Assembly (NCBI GenBank): GCA_005879815.1 | Contig: VBKA01000020.1 | Span: forward strand, 4,800-68,799 | Reading direction: 5' to 3' | DNA: 64,000 bases | Origin: Chloroflexota bacterium | Lineage (GTDB): Bacteria > Chloroflexota > Limnocylindria > QHBO01 | In this document: positions 8,272 through 16,948 of the stretch, one piece after another | Layout: each line of letters opens with the position of its first letter | How positions within the stretch are numbered: the first letter of the stretch is position 1 | Notes under the pieces: generated by a model | Database searches by the model: none | Told to the model about the DNA's origin: nothing | Seen by the model: only the letters and a program-made list of their open reading frames with translations | Program-made: the position numbers and the translations under genes

Positions 8272-8688
8272 TTGGACTACAAGCTTGGTCTGCTGGAGCG
8301 CGTGCCACTCTTCGGCGGCCTGCCGCAGGAGGAGCTAGAGCAAATCGCCCGAATCGTCGACGAAAAGGACGTGCCCGCGGGCACCGTGCTTACGCACGAG
8401 GGTCGTCATGAAGGCTACTTCTACATCATCGTTTCTGGGAGCGTTGCTATTGAACGGGGCGGGGCGACTATCAACACGATCGGCGACGGGGATTTCCTCG
8501 GGGAGATTGCCCTCCTCGACGGCGGTCCGCGAACCGCCACGGCGACCACTCAGTCTGCATCCCGTCTGCTCGCGGTGACGCACCAGCGATTCCATCAGCT
8601 CCTCGATACGTCGCCAAGAATCCGTCGCGCGGTGCTGGAGGAGGTCGCTCAGCGTCTTCGCCGCCTCGATTCGGAGGCGGTCACCTGA
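8272..8688 (+). CDS. stand-alone cyclic-nucleotide-binding domain protein
   Basis: A TTG start at 8272 is fixed by GGAGGAGG nine bases upstream. The 138 residues are a single cNMP-binding (CAP_ED) domain: ERVPLFGGLPQEELEQIA, the beta-roll, and the phosphate-binding cassette GEIALLDGGPRTATATT, ending in the C-helix. The conserved Glu and Arg of the cassette are both present, so cAMP or cGMP binding is plausible. No helix-turn-helix follows, so it is not a Crp-type regulator by itself. It may act on a partner protein. A cyclase-domain protein is encoded at 43992-46475. Confidence 0.88.
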   Translation: MDYKLGLLERVPLFGGLPQEELEQIARIVDEKDVPAGTVLTHEGRHEGYFYIIVSGSVAIERGGATINTIGDGDFLGEIALLDGGPRTATATTQSASRLLAVTHQRFHQLLDTSPRIRRAVLEEVAQRLRRLDSEAVT

Positions 8689-8856
8689 GACGTCTTGTTA
8701 ACACGGACATCTGCAACGATAACCGTCGCCGTGTGGACATAGTGGCTGTCGGTGGGGCCGCCGACGGCAAACTCACGCGCGAGGTCTTCGTGGCCCGACC
8801 TGGTGATGGCAGCTGCCAGCGGTGCGAGTAACCGATCGGGCTCGACGGCATCCCTT

Positions 8857-9792
8857 TCAGAGCTCGTCGTACCGCACAGCTCTCAGCCGCTGCAGGTCGT
8901 ACCTCCATTGATGACGGACTCCGCGCGACTCCATGAGCCGGCCGACGCGCCTTTCGAGCATTTGCTGAAAGGGCGGATCCGGCGCGTATAGAAGGCGTAG
9001 GACGGCGGTCTGGAAGAATCCGCTCTGCCAACCCTGCGCGTCGAGCTCGGCGAGGCGAGCCGACCATTGGTCGGGGTAAGGGGCCACTCTGCCCTCGAGC
9101 CCGAAGAGTGCGCGGACGAGATGGAGACCCGATTCAGCGGCGTGCGCTCGAGCGCCAAGGTCGTCGCCCCTGCTCCACGACTTGAGCGAGTGAACAAATC
9201 CGTTCAAATAGCTGTCGTACTCCTCTCCGACGAGCTCGCGCGCGAGCTTGTTGGTGCGGGCAGCAATGGCCGCAACGAGAGGCACGATCTCGCCGGTCTT
9301 ATCCAGCAAGACGGACGAGGAGGCGAAAGTCGCGCTCGGGGTTGCACCATCGTGCGACAGCTGCCTCAGGGCCTCAACGTTCTCGTAGGTGATCTCTATC
9401 GCCGGGGAATCGCCAAGCAGTCTGTGCTCAACCAGCGTGACTCGATCGCTTCGGCGTCGGTAAGCATCGTCTTCCACAATCCAGAGGAGGTCGTAGTCCG
9501 AATCGAGCCGGGCGTTGCCGACCGCCCTCGAACCGTTGAGCATTAAGCCAACGGACTCCGCATCGCGCAGGACCTCGCCTATCAGCTCAGCCAGAACAGG
9601 GTTCCCGGCGTCAGCGCCCGGGGAGGACGGAGAGGGTGTGAAGCGCGGCAATCCGTGCTGCGGAGGGATCTGATCGCTTGCCCGAGATCGCGGTTCTGAC
9701 TCTGGGCCGATTATCTCGGGCGACCCGTAAGCGTCGGGACTGTTTACCGTGCGATCGAGAGACGGTGGTGGGCACTTCAGCATGCGGGGCAC
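8857..9792 (-). CDS. nucleotidyltransferase-fold protein
   Basis: 311 residues from the ATG at 9792; an ATG at 9783 or a later start is also possible because the first 65 residues are Pro/Ser-rich and unconserved. The core is a DNA polymerase beta-like nucleotidyltransferase: NGSRAVG followed by DSDYDLLWIV matches the GS-x10-DxD motif, with both Mg-binding acids. A helical C-terminal half follows. Relatives include aminoglycoside adenylyltransferases and minimal nucleotidyltransferases of unknown target. It faces the cNMP-binding gene convergently. Substrate is unknown. Confidence 0.72.
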   Translation of the reverse strand: MPRMLKCPPPSLDRTVNSPDAYGSPEIIGPESEPRSRASDQIPPQHGLPRFTPSPSSPGADAGNPVLAELIGEVLRDAESVGLMLNGSRAVGNARLDSDYDLLWIVEDDAYRRRSDRVTLVEHRLLGDSPAIEITYENVEALRQLSHDGATPSATFASSSVLLDKTGEIVPLVAAIAARTNKLARELVGEEYDSYLNGFVHSLKSWSRGDDLGARAHAAESGLHLVRALFGLEGRVAPYPDQWSARLAELDAQGWQSGFFQTAVLRLLYAPDPPFQQMLERRVGRLMESRGVRHQWRYDLQRLRAVRYDEL

Positions 9793-9972
9793 CTAACGGT
9801 TCGCCGAATCGTGCAAATCCAGCATGGCGCTTGGTGCCCCGCGACGCAAGCTAAAGGATGATGGGGCCTTCGCTACGGGCTCGCGAGGGATCAGGCGCTG
9901 CCATCAGATGCGTATCTATACTGTCTCGCCGGATCGAGGGTGTGCGCCGGCATCAGCCGTCACGGAGAGTGC

Positions 9973-11154
9973 ATGAGCGAGGGCTCGGGCATCGGCGCCG
10001 CGGTGATCGGCACCGGGTTCATCGGCACCGTCCACGTTGAGCAGCTGCGCCGGATCGGCGTCCAGGTTCGCGGCGTGCTCGGGAGCACGCCGGAACGCGG
10101 CCAGGCGCGTGCCGCTGAGTTGGGTGTGCCCCGCGCCTACGCGTCCCTCGAGGCGCTCCTGGCCGACGATTCGGTGGACGTCGTCCACGTCACATCGCCG
10201 AACCATCTCCACCTTCCGCACGCGCAGGCCGTGCTGGCCGCCGGTCGACACGTCGTTTGTGAGAAGCCGCTGGGCCTGACGGCCGCTGAATCAGGCGAGC
10301 TCGTGGCCCAGGCGGCGGCCACCGGCCTCATGAACGCGGTCAACTTCAACATCCGCTTCTACCCCCTGAACCAGCATGCCCGCGAGCTCGTGGCTTCGGA
10401 TGCGCTGGGCGCAGTTCGCTTCGTGACGGGCCACTACTTCCAGGACTGGCTGCTGCTCGACACGGACTGGAACTGGCGGCTCGAGCCCGAGAAGGGGGGC
10501 TCGCTGCGGGCGGTTGGCGACATCGGCTCGCACTGGCTGGACCTCATGACATTTGCCACGGGCCAGCGGATCACCGCGGTGATGGCCGACATGGCCACCT
10601 TCATCCCGGTCCGCCAGGAGCCTCGTGGGCCGATCGAGACATTCGCGACCGAGCGCTCCTCCGACACCCAGGCCCGGCCGATTGCGACGGAGGACGTCGC
10701 GTCGGTCCTCCTCCGGTTCGAGAATGGGGCCCGCGGCGCCCTGTGTGTGTCGCAGATCAGCGCCGGCCGCAAGAACTCGCTCCAGTGGGAGATCGATGGG
10801 TCCGCGGGCGCCGCCGCCTGGGACTCGGAGGCACCCGACCACCTGTGGCTCGGCCATCGCGATCGTCCGAACGAGATCCTGCAGCGTAATCCGGCCCTCA
10901 TGGGACCGGCTGGCCGGGCCGCCGCCGCGCTTCCCGCGGGTCACGTCGAGGGTTTCGCCGATACCTTCGCAGCGCTCTTTCGGGCGATCTATGCAGACGT
11001 CGCGGCCGGCCGGCCCGCCGAGCGGCCGGCCTATGCCACGTTCGCCGACGGACACGACGAGATGCTCGTCGGCGACGCGATTGCGCAGAGCGCCCGGGCC
11101 GGAGGCTGGGTGGAGGTCCAGAGCACGACCCCTGTGGCCGCAGCGATCGGATGA
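9973..11154 (+). CDS. Gfo/Idh/MocA family sugar or cyclitol dehydrogenase
   Basis: The ATG at 9973 has GGAG six bases upstream and gives 393 residues. The N-terminal Rossmann fold starts with GAAVIGTGFIG, and the catalytic motif VCEKPLG is intact. The C-terminal domain has the family's GDIGSHWLDLMTF, where the His is usually the catalytic base. Members oxidise or reduce hydroxyls of sugars and inositols with NAD(P). It heads a rightward array with a TIM-barrel isomerase, DeoC and a sugar ABC importer, so it probably performs the first oxidation of the imported compound. Confidence 0.9.
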   Translation: MSEGSGIGAAVIGTGFIGTVHVEQLRRIGVQVRGVLGSTPERGQARAAELGVPRAYASLEALLADDSVDVVHVTSPNHLHLPHAQAVLAAGRHVVCEKPLGLTAAESGELVAQAAATGLMNAVNFNIRFYPLNQHARELVASDALGAVRFVTGHYFQDWLLLDTDWNWRLEPEKGGSLRAVGDIGSHWLDLMTFATGQRITAVMADMATFIPVRQEPRGPIETFATERSSDTQARPIATEDVASVLLRFENGARGALCVSQISAGRKNSLQWEIDGSAGAAAWDSEAPDHLWLGHRDRPNEILQRNPALMGPAGRAAAALPAGHVEGFADTFAALFRAIYADVAAGRPAERPAYATFADGHDEMLVGDAIAQSARAGGWVEVQSTTPVAAAIG

Positions 11155-11176
11155 GGCGACCTGAGGGACGTCCTCG

Positions 11177-12091
11177 ATGAAGCTCGGCTTCCTGACTGCA
11201 CCGTTCCCGGAGAGGCCGCTCATGGCCGTCGCGGACTGGGCGTCGGGCGCCGGGTTCGAGGTCCTGGAAATTGCATGCTGGCCCCGGGCCACAGGCCCGA
11301 CGCGACGCTATGCCGGCACGTCACACATCGACGTCGCCAACCTGTCCAGCGGCCAGGCACGGGAGATCGTCGACGAGATCGCCTCGAAGGGTCTCGCGAT
11401 CTCCGGGCTCGGCTTCTACCCAAACCCGCTTCACCCGGATCCGGAGCATCGCGAGCAGGTCATCGGCCACCTCAAGCACGTCATCACCGCTGCCGAGAAG
11501 ATGGAGATCCCGCTCGTCAACACGTTCATTGGCGGCGACCGGTCGAAGAATCAGGACGACAACTGGGCGGAGGCGCTCCGCGTGTGGCCGGACATCATCT
11601 CCTTCGCGAAGGACCACGGCCGAAGGATCACGTTCGAGAACTGTCCCATGCTCTTTTCCTATGACGAGTGGCCGGGCGGCAACAACATCGCGACTACGCC
11701 GCGGATGTGGCGCCGCATCCTCGAGGAGTGGGGCGATACGGTCGGACTCAACTTCGACCCCTCACATCTCGTCCTGCAGATGATCGACACCCGGCGCTTC
11801 CTTAAGGAGTTTGGGCCGCACATCCTGCACTTCCAGGCGAAAGACCTGATGGTCGATCGCGACGGACTCTACGAGAACGGAATTTTCTCGATGGGCATGG
11901 GCTGGCAGATTCCCCGCATTCCGGGACTTGGGGATGCGAAGTGGAGCGCGATCTTCTCCGAGTTGTATCGGGCTGGCTACGCGGGGGACTGCATCATCGA
12001 GCACGAAGACCGCGCCTTTGAAGGATCCGACGAGCTCGTCAAGCGCGGTTTCCTCATTGCCCGCGACGTCCTAAGACCGTACTGCCGATGA
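11177..12091 (+). CDS. sugar phosphate isomerase/epimerase (xylose isomerase-like TIM barrel)
   Basis: 304 residues of an AP-endonuclease-2-type TIM barrel. Likely metal ligands are the Glu of FENCPM, the Asp of NFDPSHL, the His of ILHFQAKD and the Glu of CIIEHED, in the usual order. Relatives include IolE, IolH, IolI, hydroxypyruvate isomerase and 3-keto sugar isomerases. It lies 22 bases after the Gfo/Idh dehydrogenase and overlaps deoC by four bases, so it probably isomerises or dehydrates the keto product of that enzyme. Exact substrate unknown. Confidence 0.9.
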   Translation: MKLGFLTAPFPERPLMAVADWASGAGFEVLEIACWPRATGPTRRYAGTSHIDVANLSSGQAREIVDEIASKGLAISGLGFYPNPLHPDPEHREQVIGHLKHVITAAEKMEIPLVNTFIGGDRSKNQDDNWAEALRVWPDIISFAKDHGRRITFENCPMLFSYDEWPGGNNIATTPRMWRRILEEWGDTVGLNFDPSHLVLQMIDTRRFLKEFGPHILHFQAKDLMVDRDGLYENGIFSMGMGWQIPRIPGLGDAKWSAIFSELYRAGYAGDCIIEHEDRAFEGSDELVKRGFLIARDVLRPYCR

Positions 12092-12837
12092 ACCCTTCCC
12101 TCTTGTCCATCGAGACGCTGAGCGAGCGAACGATCGCGAAGACCATCGATCATTCCCTGCTGCGACCGGAGCTCGACGATTCGTTCGTCGAGGATGGTTG
12201 CAGGCTTGCGGCCGCGTACGACGTCGCCTCGGTCTGCGTTCGTCCCGTGGATGTCCGACGAGCGGCCGCATTGCTGGCCGGCACCCATGTTGCCGTCGGC
12301 ACGACGGTTGGCTTCCCACACGGCAACCACCTGACGGCTACCAAGGTCGCCGAGGCGCGCGCGGCAATCGACGAGGGTGCGTCCGAGCTCGACATGGTGC
12401 TCCAGATCGGTGCCCTGAAATCAGGCCGCGATTTCGACGTCCAGGCCGACATCGCGGCCGTTGTGGAGGTCGCGCACAACGCGGGCGCGATCGTCAAGGT
12501 GATCTTCGAGAACGCCTACCTGACCAACGACGAGAAGGTGCGAGCCTGCCACCTGAGCGAAGCCGCCGGCACCGACTTCGTCAAGACGTCGACCGGCTTC
12601 GCTGCCTCAGGCGCGACCCACGACGACCTTCGCCTGATGCGAGCCAATGTCTCACCCCGCGTCCAGGTGAAGGCGGCGGGCGGTGTGCGGACTCTCGATG
12701 ACCTGCTTGCGGTCATGGCCCTGGGCGTCACCCGGATCGGAGCTACGCAGACCAAGGCGATCATCGACGAGTTCAGGGTGCGCAAGGCTGGCGATGGGCG
12801 GGTCGCAGCCGCCGCCTCGGACGTGGAGAGCTTCTGA
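12088..12837 (+). CDS. deoC: deoxyribose-phosphate aldolase
   Basis: 249 residues of the DeoC class I aldolase family. The Schiff-base lysine sits in DFVKTSTGFAASGAT and the second active-site lysine in VQVKAAGGVR. ELDMVLQIGALKSG and VKVIFENAYL are the remaining conserved strands. The classic reaction splits 2-deoxyribose 5-phosphate to glyceraldehyde 3-phosphate and acetaldehyde. In this setting, after an inositol-type dehydrogenase and isomerase, it may act as an IolJ-like or DeoC-like aldolase on another sugar phosphate. The ATG overlaps the upstream stop as ATGA. Confidence 0.93.
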   Translation: MNPSLLSIETLSERTIAKTIDHSLLRPELDDSFVEDGCRLAAAYDVASVCVRPVDVRRAAALLAGTHVAVGTTVGFPHGNHLTATKVAEARAAIDEGASELDMVLQIGALKSGRDFDVQADIAAVVEVAHNAGAIVKVIFENAYLTNDEKVRACHLSEAAGTDFVKTSTGFAASGATHDDLRLMRANVSPRVQVKAAGGVRTLDDLLAVMALGVTRIGATQTKAIIDEFRVRKAGDGRVAAAASDVESF

Positions 12838-13074
12838 TGGCGGTCATCGCCTTTCCGTCGATCGGGCTGTATCGTCAGCACCAACAGCCTCCGCGTCGCC
12901 GAGCATTGCGTGGTCCGCGGCGGGATGCCATGCCGCATCTCCGGAGCATCGGACGTAGGCGCCGAACGCTCGCGGGATCTGTTTGACGACGCCTACCGAG
13001 AGGACGCGCAGCGGATGGACCGGGCCATCGCGGACAAACGCGGTGGCACCGCGGCATCAACGCAGGAGGTGTGA
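12837..13074 (+). other. 327-base spacer with a possible frameshifted coding remnant
   Basis: The spacer 12838-13164 between deoC and the binding protein has no intact recognisable gene. An ATG overlapping the deoC stop opens MAVIAFPSIGL in one frame. A second frame (ending TGA at 13072-13074) then reads LRVAEHCVVRGGMPC and SRDLFDDAYREDAQRMDRAI, which looks protein-like. Together they suggest a small gene broken by a frameshift near 12870. I do not recognise the family. The rest (13075-13164) should hold the promoter or leader of the transporter genes; no clear element is visible. Confidence 0.3.
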
Positions 13075-13164
13075 CGCAACGACGCGATTGAACGGGCCTC
13101 AACTCGGGGAGTGGCAAGTTCCTCGGCGCGCGACCTCGACGCGCCCGAACAAGGAGGACAAGGA

Positions 13165-14286
13165 ATGAGCAAGCCATCAACGCGGGCTCGATCGCTCGCC
13201 ATGCTGGCCGTCATCGCGATCGTGTCGGCCTGTTCGTCGCCGGCCGCCTCCGGCGGGGGAGGAAGCTCCTCTCAGGGCGCCAAGCAGTACACGATTGGAT
13301 ATTCGAATGGTGGAGGCGTCGGTAACGGCTTCCGTGAGGAGCAGGTCTGCACGGCCAAGGCGGAGGCAAAGGTCTCCGGCCAGGTTTCCAACCTCACCGT
13401 GATCCACCGCAACACCGACGCGGCTGGCCAGCTGGCCGACATCCGGAGCCTGATTGCGAAGGGCGTCAACGCAATCGTGTTTAACCCGAACGATCCGAAC
13501 GCCCTCAACCCGGCTCTCGCGGAAGCGCACGCTGCCGGGATCAAGACCGTCTCCGTGGACGCGTATGTGACCGACCCGAGCACATGGAACCTGTACAACA
13601 ACCAGGTGAAGTACGCCGAGCTCGGCGCCAAGTGGCTGTTCGACCAGTTGGGCGGCAAGGGGACTGTCTGGTACACGCGAGGTCTCGCCGGTCATCCAGC
13701 CGACTCCGACCGTGACAAGGGCTTCCAAAACATCCTGAAGCAGTACCCGAACATCAAGGTCGTTCCGAGCAAGCAGGGCGTGTTCACCGGATGGGATCCG
13801 GCGAAGGCGACTCAGATCACGAACGACTTCATCAGCAGTGGCCAGTACGACCACATCGACGGCATCTGGGCGTCGGGCATGGGTAAGCAGATCGTCGACG
13901 CGATCAAGGCGGCCAACAAGCCCTTCAAGCCGATTGCTGACGCCGACATTGGTGGCTTCGTCTCGCAGCTGCTCGATCCCACGAAATTCCCGAGCCTCAA
14001 GGGCGCGGCGGTGACCAACACCGCCTCGGTTGGGGGTGCCGGCATCACGCTCGCGCTCAAGCTCCTCAACGGCGAGCAGGTCCAGGCCGACCCGAACGCC
14101 GGCAGGCCGAACACGGTTCTGTTGGATCCGGTATTGGTCGACAACCTGAGCGATGCAAGCAAGACTCAGCTAAAGGCTTGGATATCAGTGCCGGGGATGG
14201 ATCCCCTCTGGCCGCTCAGCCTCTCGATCAAGGGCTGGACGACCTACGACGCCAACACCGTTCCTAGCACCTGCAAGGGCGCCTAG
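13165..14286 (+). CDS. sugar ABC transporter substrate-binding lipoprotein
   Basis: The ATG at 13165 has AAGGAGGA upstream and gives 373 residues. A signal peptide ends in the lipobox VSAC (Cys near residue 22), followed by a Gly/Ser linker, so the protein is lipid-anchored outside the membrane. The mature part is a two-lobed periplasmic-binding-protein type I (Peripla_BP_4) fold: YTIGYSNGGG, then the repeated motif GVNAIVFNPNDPNAL typical of ribose/xylose-type binding proteins. It delivers a mono- or cyclitol-type sugar to the permeases encoded downstream. A 14-bp hairpin follows the stop. Confidence 0.92.
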   Translation: MSKPSTRARSLAMLAVIAIVSACSSPAASGGGGSSSQGAKQYTIGYSNGGGVGNGFREEQVCTAKAEAKVSGQVSNLTVIHRNTDAAGQLADIRSLIAKGVNAIVFNPNDPNALNPALAEAHAAGIKTVSVDAYVTDPSTWNLYNNQVKYAELGAKWLFDQLGGKGTVWYTRGLAGHPADSDRDKGFQNILKQYPNIKVVPSKQGVFTGWDPAKATQITNDFISSGQYDHIDGIWASGMGKQIVDAIKAANKPFKPIADADIGGFVSQLLDPTKFPSLKGAAVTNTASVGGAGITLALKLLNGEQVQADPNAGRPNTVLLDPVLVDNLSDASKTQLKAWISVPGMDPLWPLSLSIKGWTTYDANTVPSTCKGA

Positions 14287-14311
14287 CGAAGCACGCAAGC
14301 GCGGCTAGAGT

Positions 14312-14345
14312 GCTGGGGACGCCGGTTTTCGCCGGCGTCCCCAGC
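14312..14345 (+). terminator. strong hairpin after the binding-protein gene
   Basis: A perfect 14-base stem (GCTGGGGACGCCGG with its complement) and TTTTCG loop. No T tract follows, so full Rho-independent termination is doubtful. In ABC operons such hairpins protect the 3' end of the abundant binding-protein message and limit expression of the membrane genes; that role is inferred. Confidence 0.65.
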
Positions 14346-14369
14346 GTATCCGCCACAGGAATGGTGCTT

Positions 14370-15956
14370 ATGAGTCCCACGACGACCGGTCTCCTGCTGG
14401 AGGCCACGGGCGTCTCCAAGACCTACGGTGCGGTCGTCGCACTGAAGTCGGCCTCGCTGGCAGTCCAGCCTGGCGAGGTCCATGCGCTCATGGGCGCGAA
14501 CGGCGCCGGCAAGAGCACCCTCGTGAAGATCCTGACCGGGGCAATCAGGCCGGAAAGTGGCAGGATCGCGGTCCACGGCAGGGAGCGAACCGTCCATTCA
14601 CCGGCGGAGGCTCGCCGCAGCGGCCTCGTCTCGGTCTACCAGGAACCGTCAGTCATTCCCGACCTGGACATTCGGGCCAACCTTCGGTTGACCGAGACGC
14701 CACTGGAGCCGTTCCGGCAGTGGGTTCACGATCTGGGGCTCAAGAACCTCGATCTGTCGCGCCTGGCACGGCGCCTACCCCTCGCCTCGCTCCGAATCAT
14801 CGACCTGGCCCGCGCCCTTGCGATTGAGCCTGACGTGCTGATGCTCGACGAGATGACGGCCGCGCTGCCCGCAAACCTCACCGAGCGAGTGCTCGAGGTG
14901 ATCGGCCTTCAGCGTGGCGGCGAACGCTCGGTCGTCTTCATCTCGCATCGGATGATCGAGATCGCCGCCGTGTGCGACCGGGCGACGGTCCTGCGCGAGG
15001 GCGAAACGGTCGGCGTCGTCGACGTCACGGCGGGCACCGAGGAACGCATCGTCGAGTTGATGCTTGGCTCCATCGTCGAAGGACTACCTGAACGCGCCGG
15101 TGAGACCTCGACCCCGGCGGCAGGAACGGCTGCGCCGCGACTCACAGTCCGCGGCATTGCTGTGGGCCAGAAGCTGCGGGACGCGTCCTTCGAGCTCCGG
15201 TCGGGCGAGGTCCTCGGCGTGGTCGCGCTCGAGGGCCAGGGGCAGGACGAACTGTTCGACGTGCTGTCCGGCTCGGAGCGGCCGAGCGGAGGCGAGCTGC
15301 TCGTCGACGGCAAGCCAGCCTCCTTCGGCCACCCCGCCGACGCGATCCGGGCAGGCGTCGTCTACGTCGCCTCCGACCGCGCCGAGGCGCTGCTCATGCA
15401 ACGCTCGGTCCGGGAGAACATCGCGCTGCCATTCATTACGCGGATCAGACGATGGGGCCCGATCGACCTGCCCGCCGAGCGCCGCACCGTGGACGCTGCG
15501 GTCAAGCGGCTTCAGATCGATGTACGCGCCGGAAACGAGGTCCGGCGCCTGTCGGGAGGCAATCAGCAGAAGGTGACGATCGCCCGGTGGGTCGCAGGCG
15601 GCGTGCACGTGCTGCTCTGTTTCGATCCGACCCGCGGCATCGATATCCTGACCAAGCAGCAGATCTACGTCTTGCTGCGCGACCTCGCCGAAGCCGGCGC
15701 CGGCGTTCTCCTGTACACATCTGAGCTGAAGGAGGTCCAGCTCGTCTGCGATCGCGCCGTCGTGATCTTCGGCGGCCGCATCGTGAAGGAACTCGTCGGC
15801 GCCGAGGCGGACGAGGCGCAGCTCCTGCGAGCTGCGTACCACCTGCGGTCGGGTGCTGTCATGCCGGAGGAAGCCGCTGGCGCCGCCGTCGAGTCGGCTA
15901 CCGGCGACATCCGTGAGGCGGGCGCACCGAAGGACGAGGCCGAGATACAGGCATGA
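14370..15956 (+). CDS. sugar ABC transporter ATP-binding protein, double NBD (RbsA/MglA type)
   Basis: The ATG at 14370 has AGGA nine bases upstream; frames starting at 14310 run through the hairpin. The 528 residues form two nucleotide-binding domains. The first has Walker A GANGAGKST, a degenerate signature (LASLRIIDLARAL) and Walker B LMLDEMTAAL. The second lacks a standard Walker A, as in all RbsA-type proteins, keeps the signature LSGGNQQKVTIARW, and has CFDPTRGID instead of LDEPTRGID near residue 415. The unusual second Walker B occurs in a known subgroup. It powers import with the two permeases that follow, overlapping the first by four bases. Confidence 0.93.
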   Translation: MSPTTTGLLLEATGVSKTYGAVVALKSASLAVQPGEVHALMGANGAGKSTLVKILTGAIRPESGRIAVHGRERTVHSPAEARRSGLVSVYQEPSVIPDLDIRANLRLTETPLEPFRQWVHDLGLKNLDLSRLARRLPLASLRIIDLARALAIEPDVLMLDEMTAALPANLTERVLEVIGLQRGGERSVVFISHRMIEIAAVCDRATVLREGETVGVVDVTAGTEERIVELMLGSIVEGLPERAGETSTPAAGTAAPRLTVRGIAVGQKLRDASFELRSGEVLGVVALEGQGQDELFDVLSGSERPSGGELLVDGKPASFGHPADAIRAGVVYVASDRAEALLMQRSVRENIALPFITRIRRWGPIDLPAERRTVDAAVKRLQIDVRAGNEVRRLSGGNQQKVTIARWVAGGVHVLLCFDPTRGIDILTKQQIYVLLRDLAEAGAGVLLYTSELKEVQLVCDRAVVIFGGRIVKELVGAEADEAQLLRAAYHLRSGAVMPEEAAGAAVESATGDIREAGAPKDEAEIQA

Positions 15957-16948
15957 GCGCCGCGGCGGTCACGACGGAGCGGAGCCTTTCGGACGTTCTC
16001 GTCTCGCCGATTCGGCGAAACACGTGGGTGCTCGCCCTCCTGGGTCTCCTCGCCGTCCTGCTCGTTTTCACGAAGCTCATCCAGCCGAGCTATGGCCTGG
16101 CGGGGGTGCAAGGACTCGGGATTTCGATCCTGCCCCTGGCGTTCGCTGCCGTTGCCCAGGCAGTCGTCGTCATTGCCGGCGGGGTCGACTTGTCGATCGG
16201 CTCCGTCATGGCGCTCACAAGCGTCATCGCCGCCAGCCTGATGGAGGGCCAGAGCGACGCGTTCGGCGTCGCTGTCGTCGTTGGCGTGTTGCTCCTCGGC
16301 GTCGTAATTGGCACCACAAACGGCGCCCTCGTCGTCATCACTCGCGTACCGGACATCGTCGTGACACTCGCGATGTCGTTCGTATGGGCGGGCTGCGCCC
16401 TACTCGTGCGGTCCGCGCCGGGCGGCGCCGCGTCGCCATGGCTCCTGAACCTCGTGATCGGACCCTTCGGGAACCCGTGGATCCCGAAGGCAGCAATCGT
16501 GCTCGTGGTGATCGTCGCGATCATCTGGATCCCGGTGGCGAGGGGGCGCTTCGGGCTCTCGCTGTATGCCGTCGGCAGCAACCAGCTCGCGGCGTTCCGT
16601 AGCGGCGTCTCGATCGGCCGAACCAAGGTCCTCGCCTACGCGCTCACAGGCCTCTTCGCGACGCTGGCCGGCTTGTCGCTCACGGCGAGCACGAGCATCG
16701 GCACGCCGGTTCCTGGGCCATACACGCTCGAAAGCGTGGCAGCCGTGGTCCTGGGCGGGGTGAGCCTGGCGGGCGGACGCGGCGGGGTCTTCGGGCCGAT
16801 CGTCGCGGTGGTGGTGCTGCAGATCATCCAGAACGACATGACGTTCCTCAACGTCGACCCGAATTACGCGCTCGTGGCCCAGGGCGTCATCCTGATCGGG
16901 GTGCTCGTATTCGGCAGCGTCATCGAGATCCGGCGGGCCCGTAGATGA
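15953..16948 (+). CDS. sugar ABC transporter permease (RbsC family), first
   Basis: 331 residues with about ten hydrophobic segments. Family hallmarks are VVIAGGVDLSIGSVMALTS in the first half and VLGGVSLAGGRGGVFGP in the second. The N-terminal tail of about 25 residues is cytoplasmic. It overlaps the ATPase gene and the second permease gene by four bases each, implying a heterodimeric channel. Confidence 0.93.
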   Translation: MSAAAVTTERSLSDVLVSPIRRNTWVLALLGLLAVLLVFTKLIQPSYGLAGVQGLGISILPLAFAAVAQAVVVIAGGVDLSIGSVMALTSVIAASLMEGQSDAFGVAVVVGVLLLGVVIGTTNGALVVITRVPDIVVTLAMSFVWAGCALLVRSAPGGAASPWLLNLVIGPFGNPWIPKAAIVLVVIVAIIWIPVARGRFGLSLYAVGSNQLAAFRSGVSIGRTKVLAYALTGLFATLAGLSLTASTSIGTPVPGPYTLESVAAVVLGGVSLAGGRGGVFGPIVAVVVLQIIQNDMTFLNVDPNYALVAQGVILIGVLVFGSVIEIRRARR

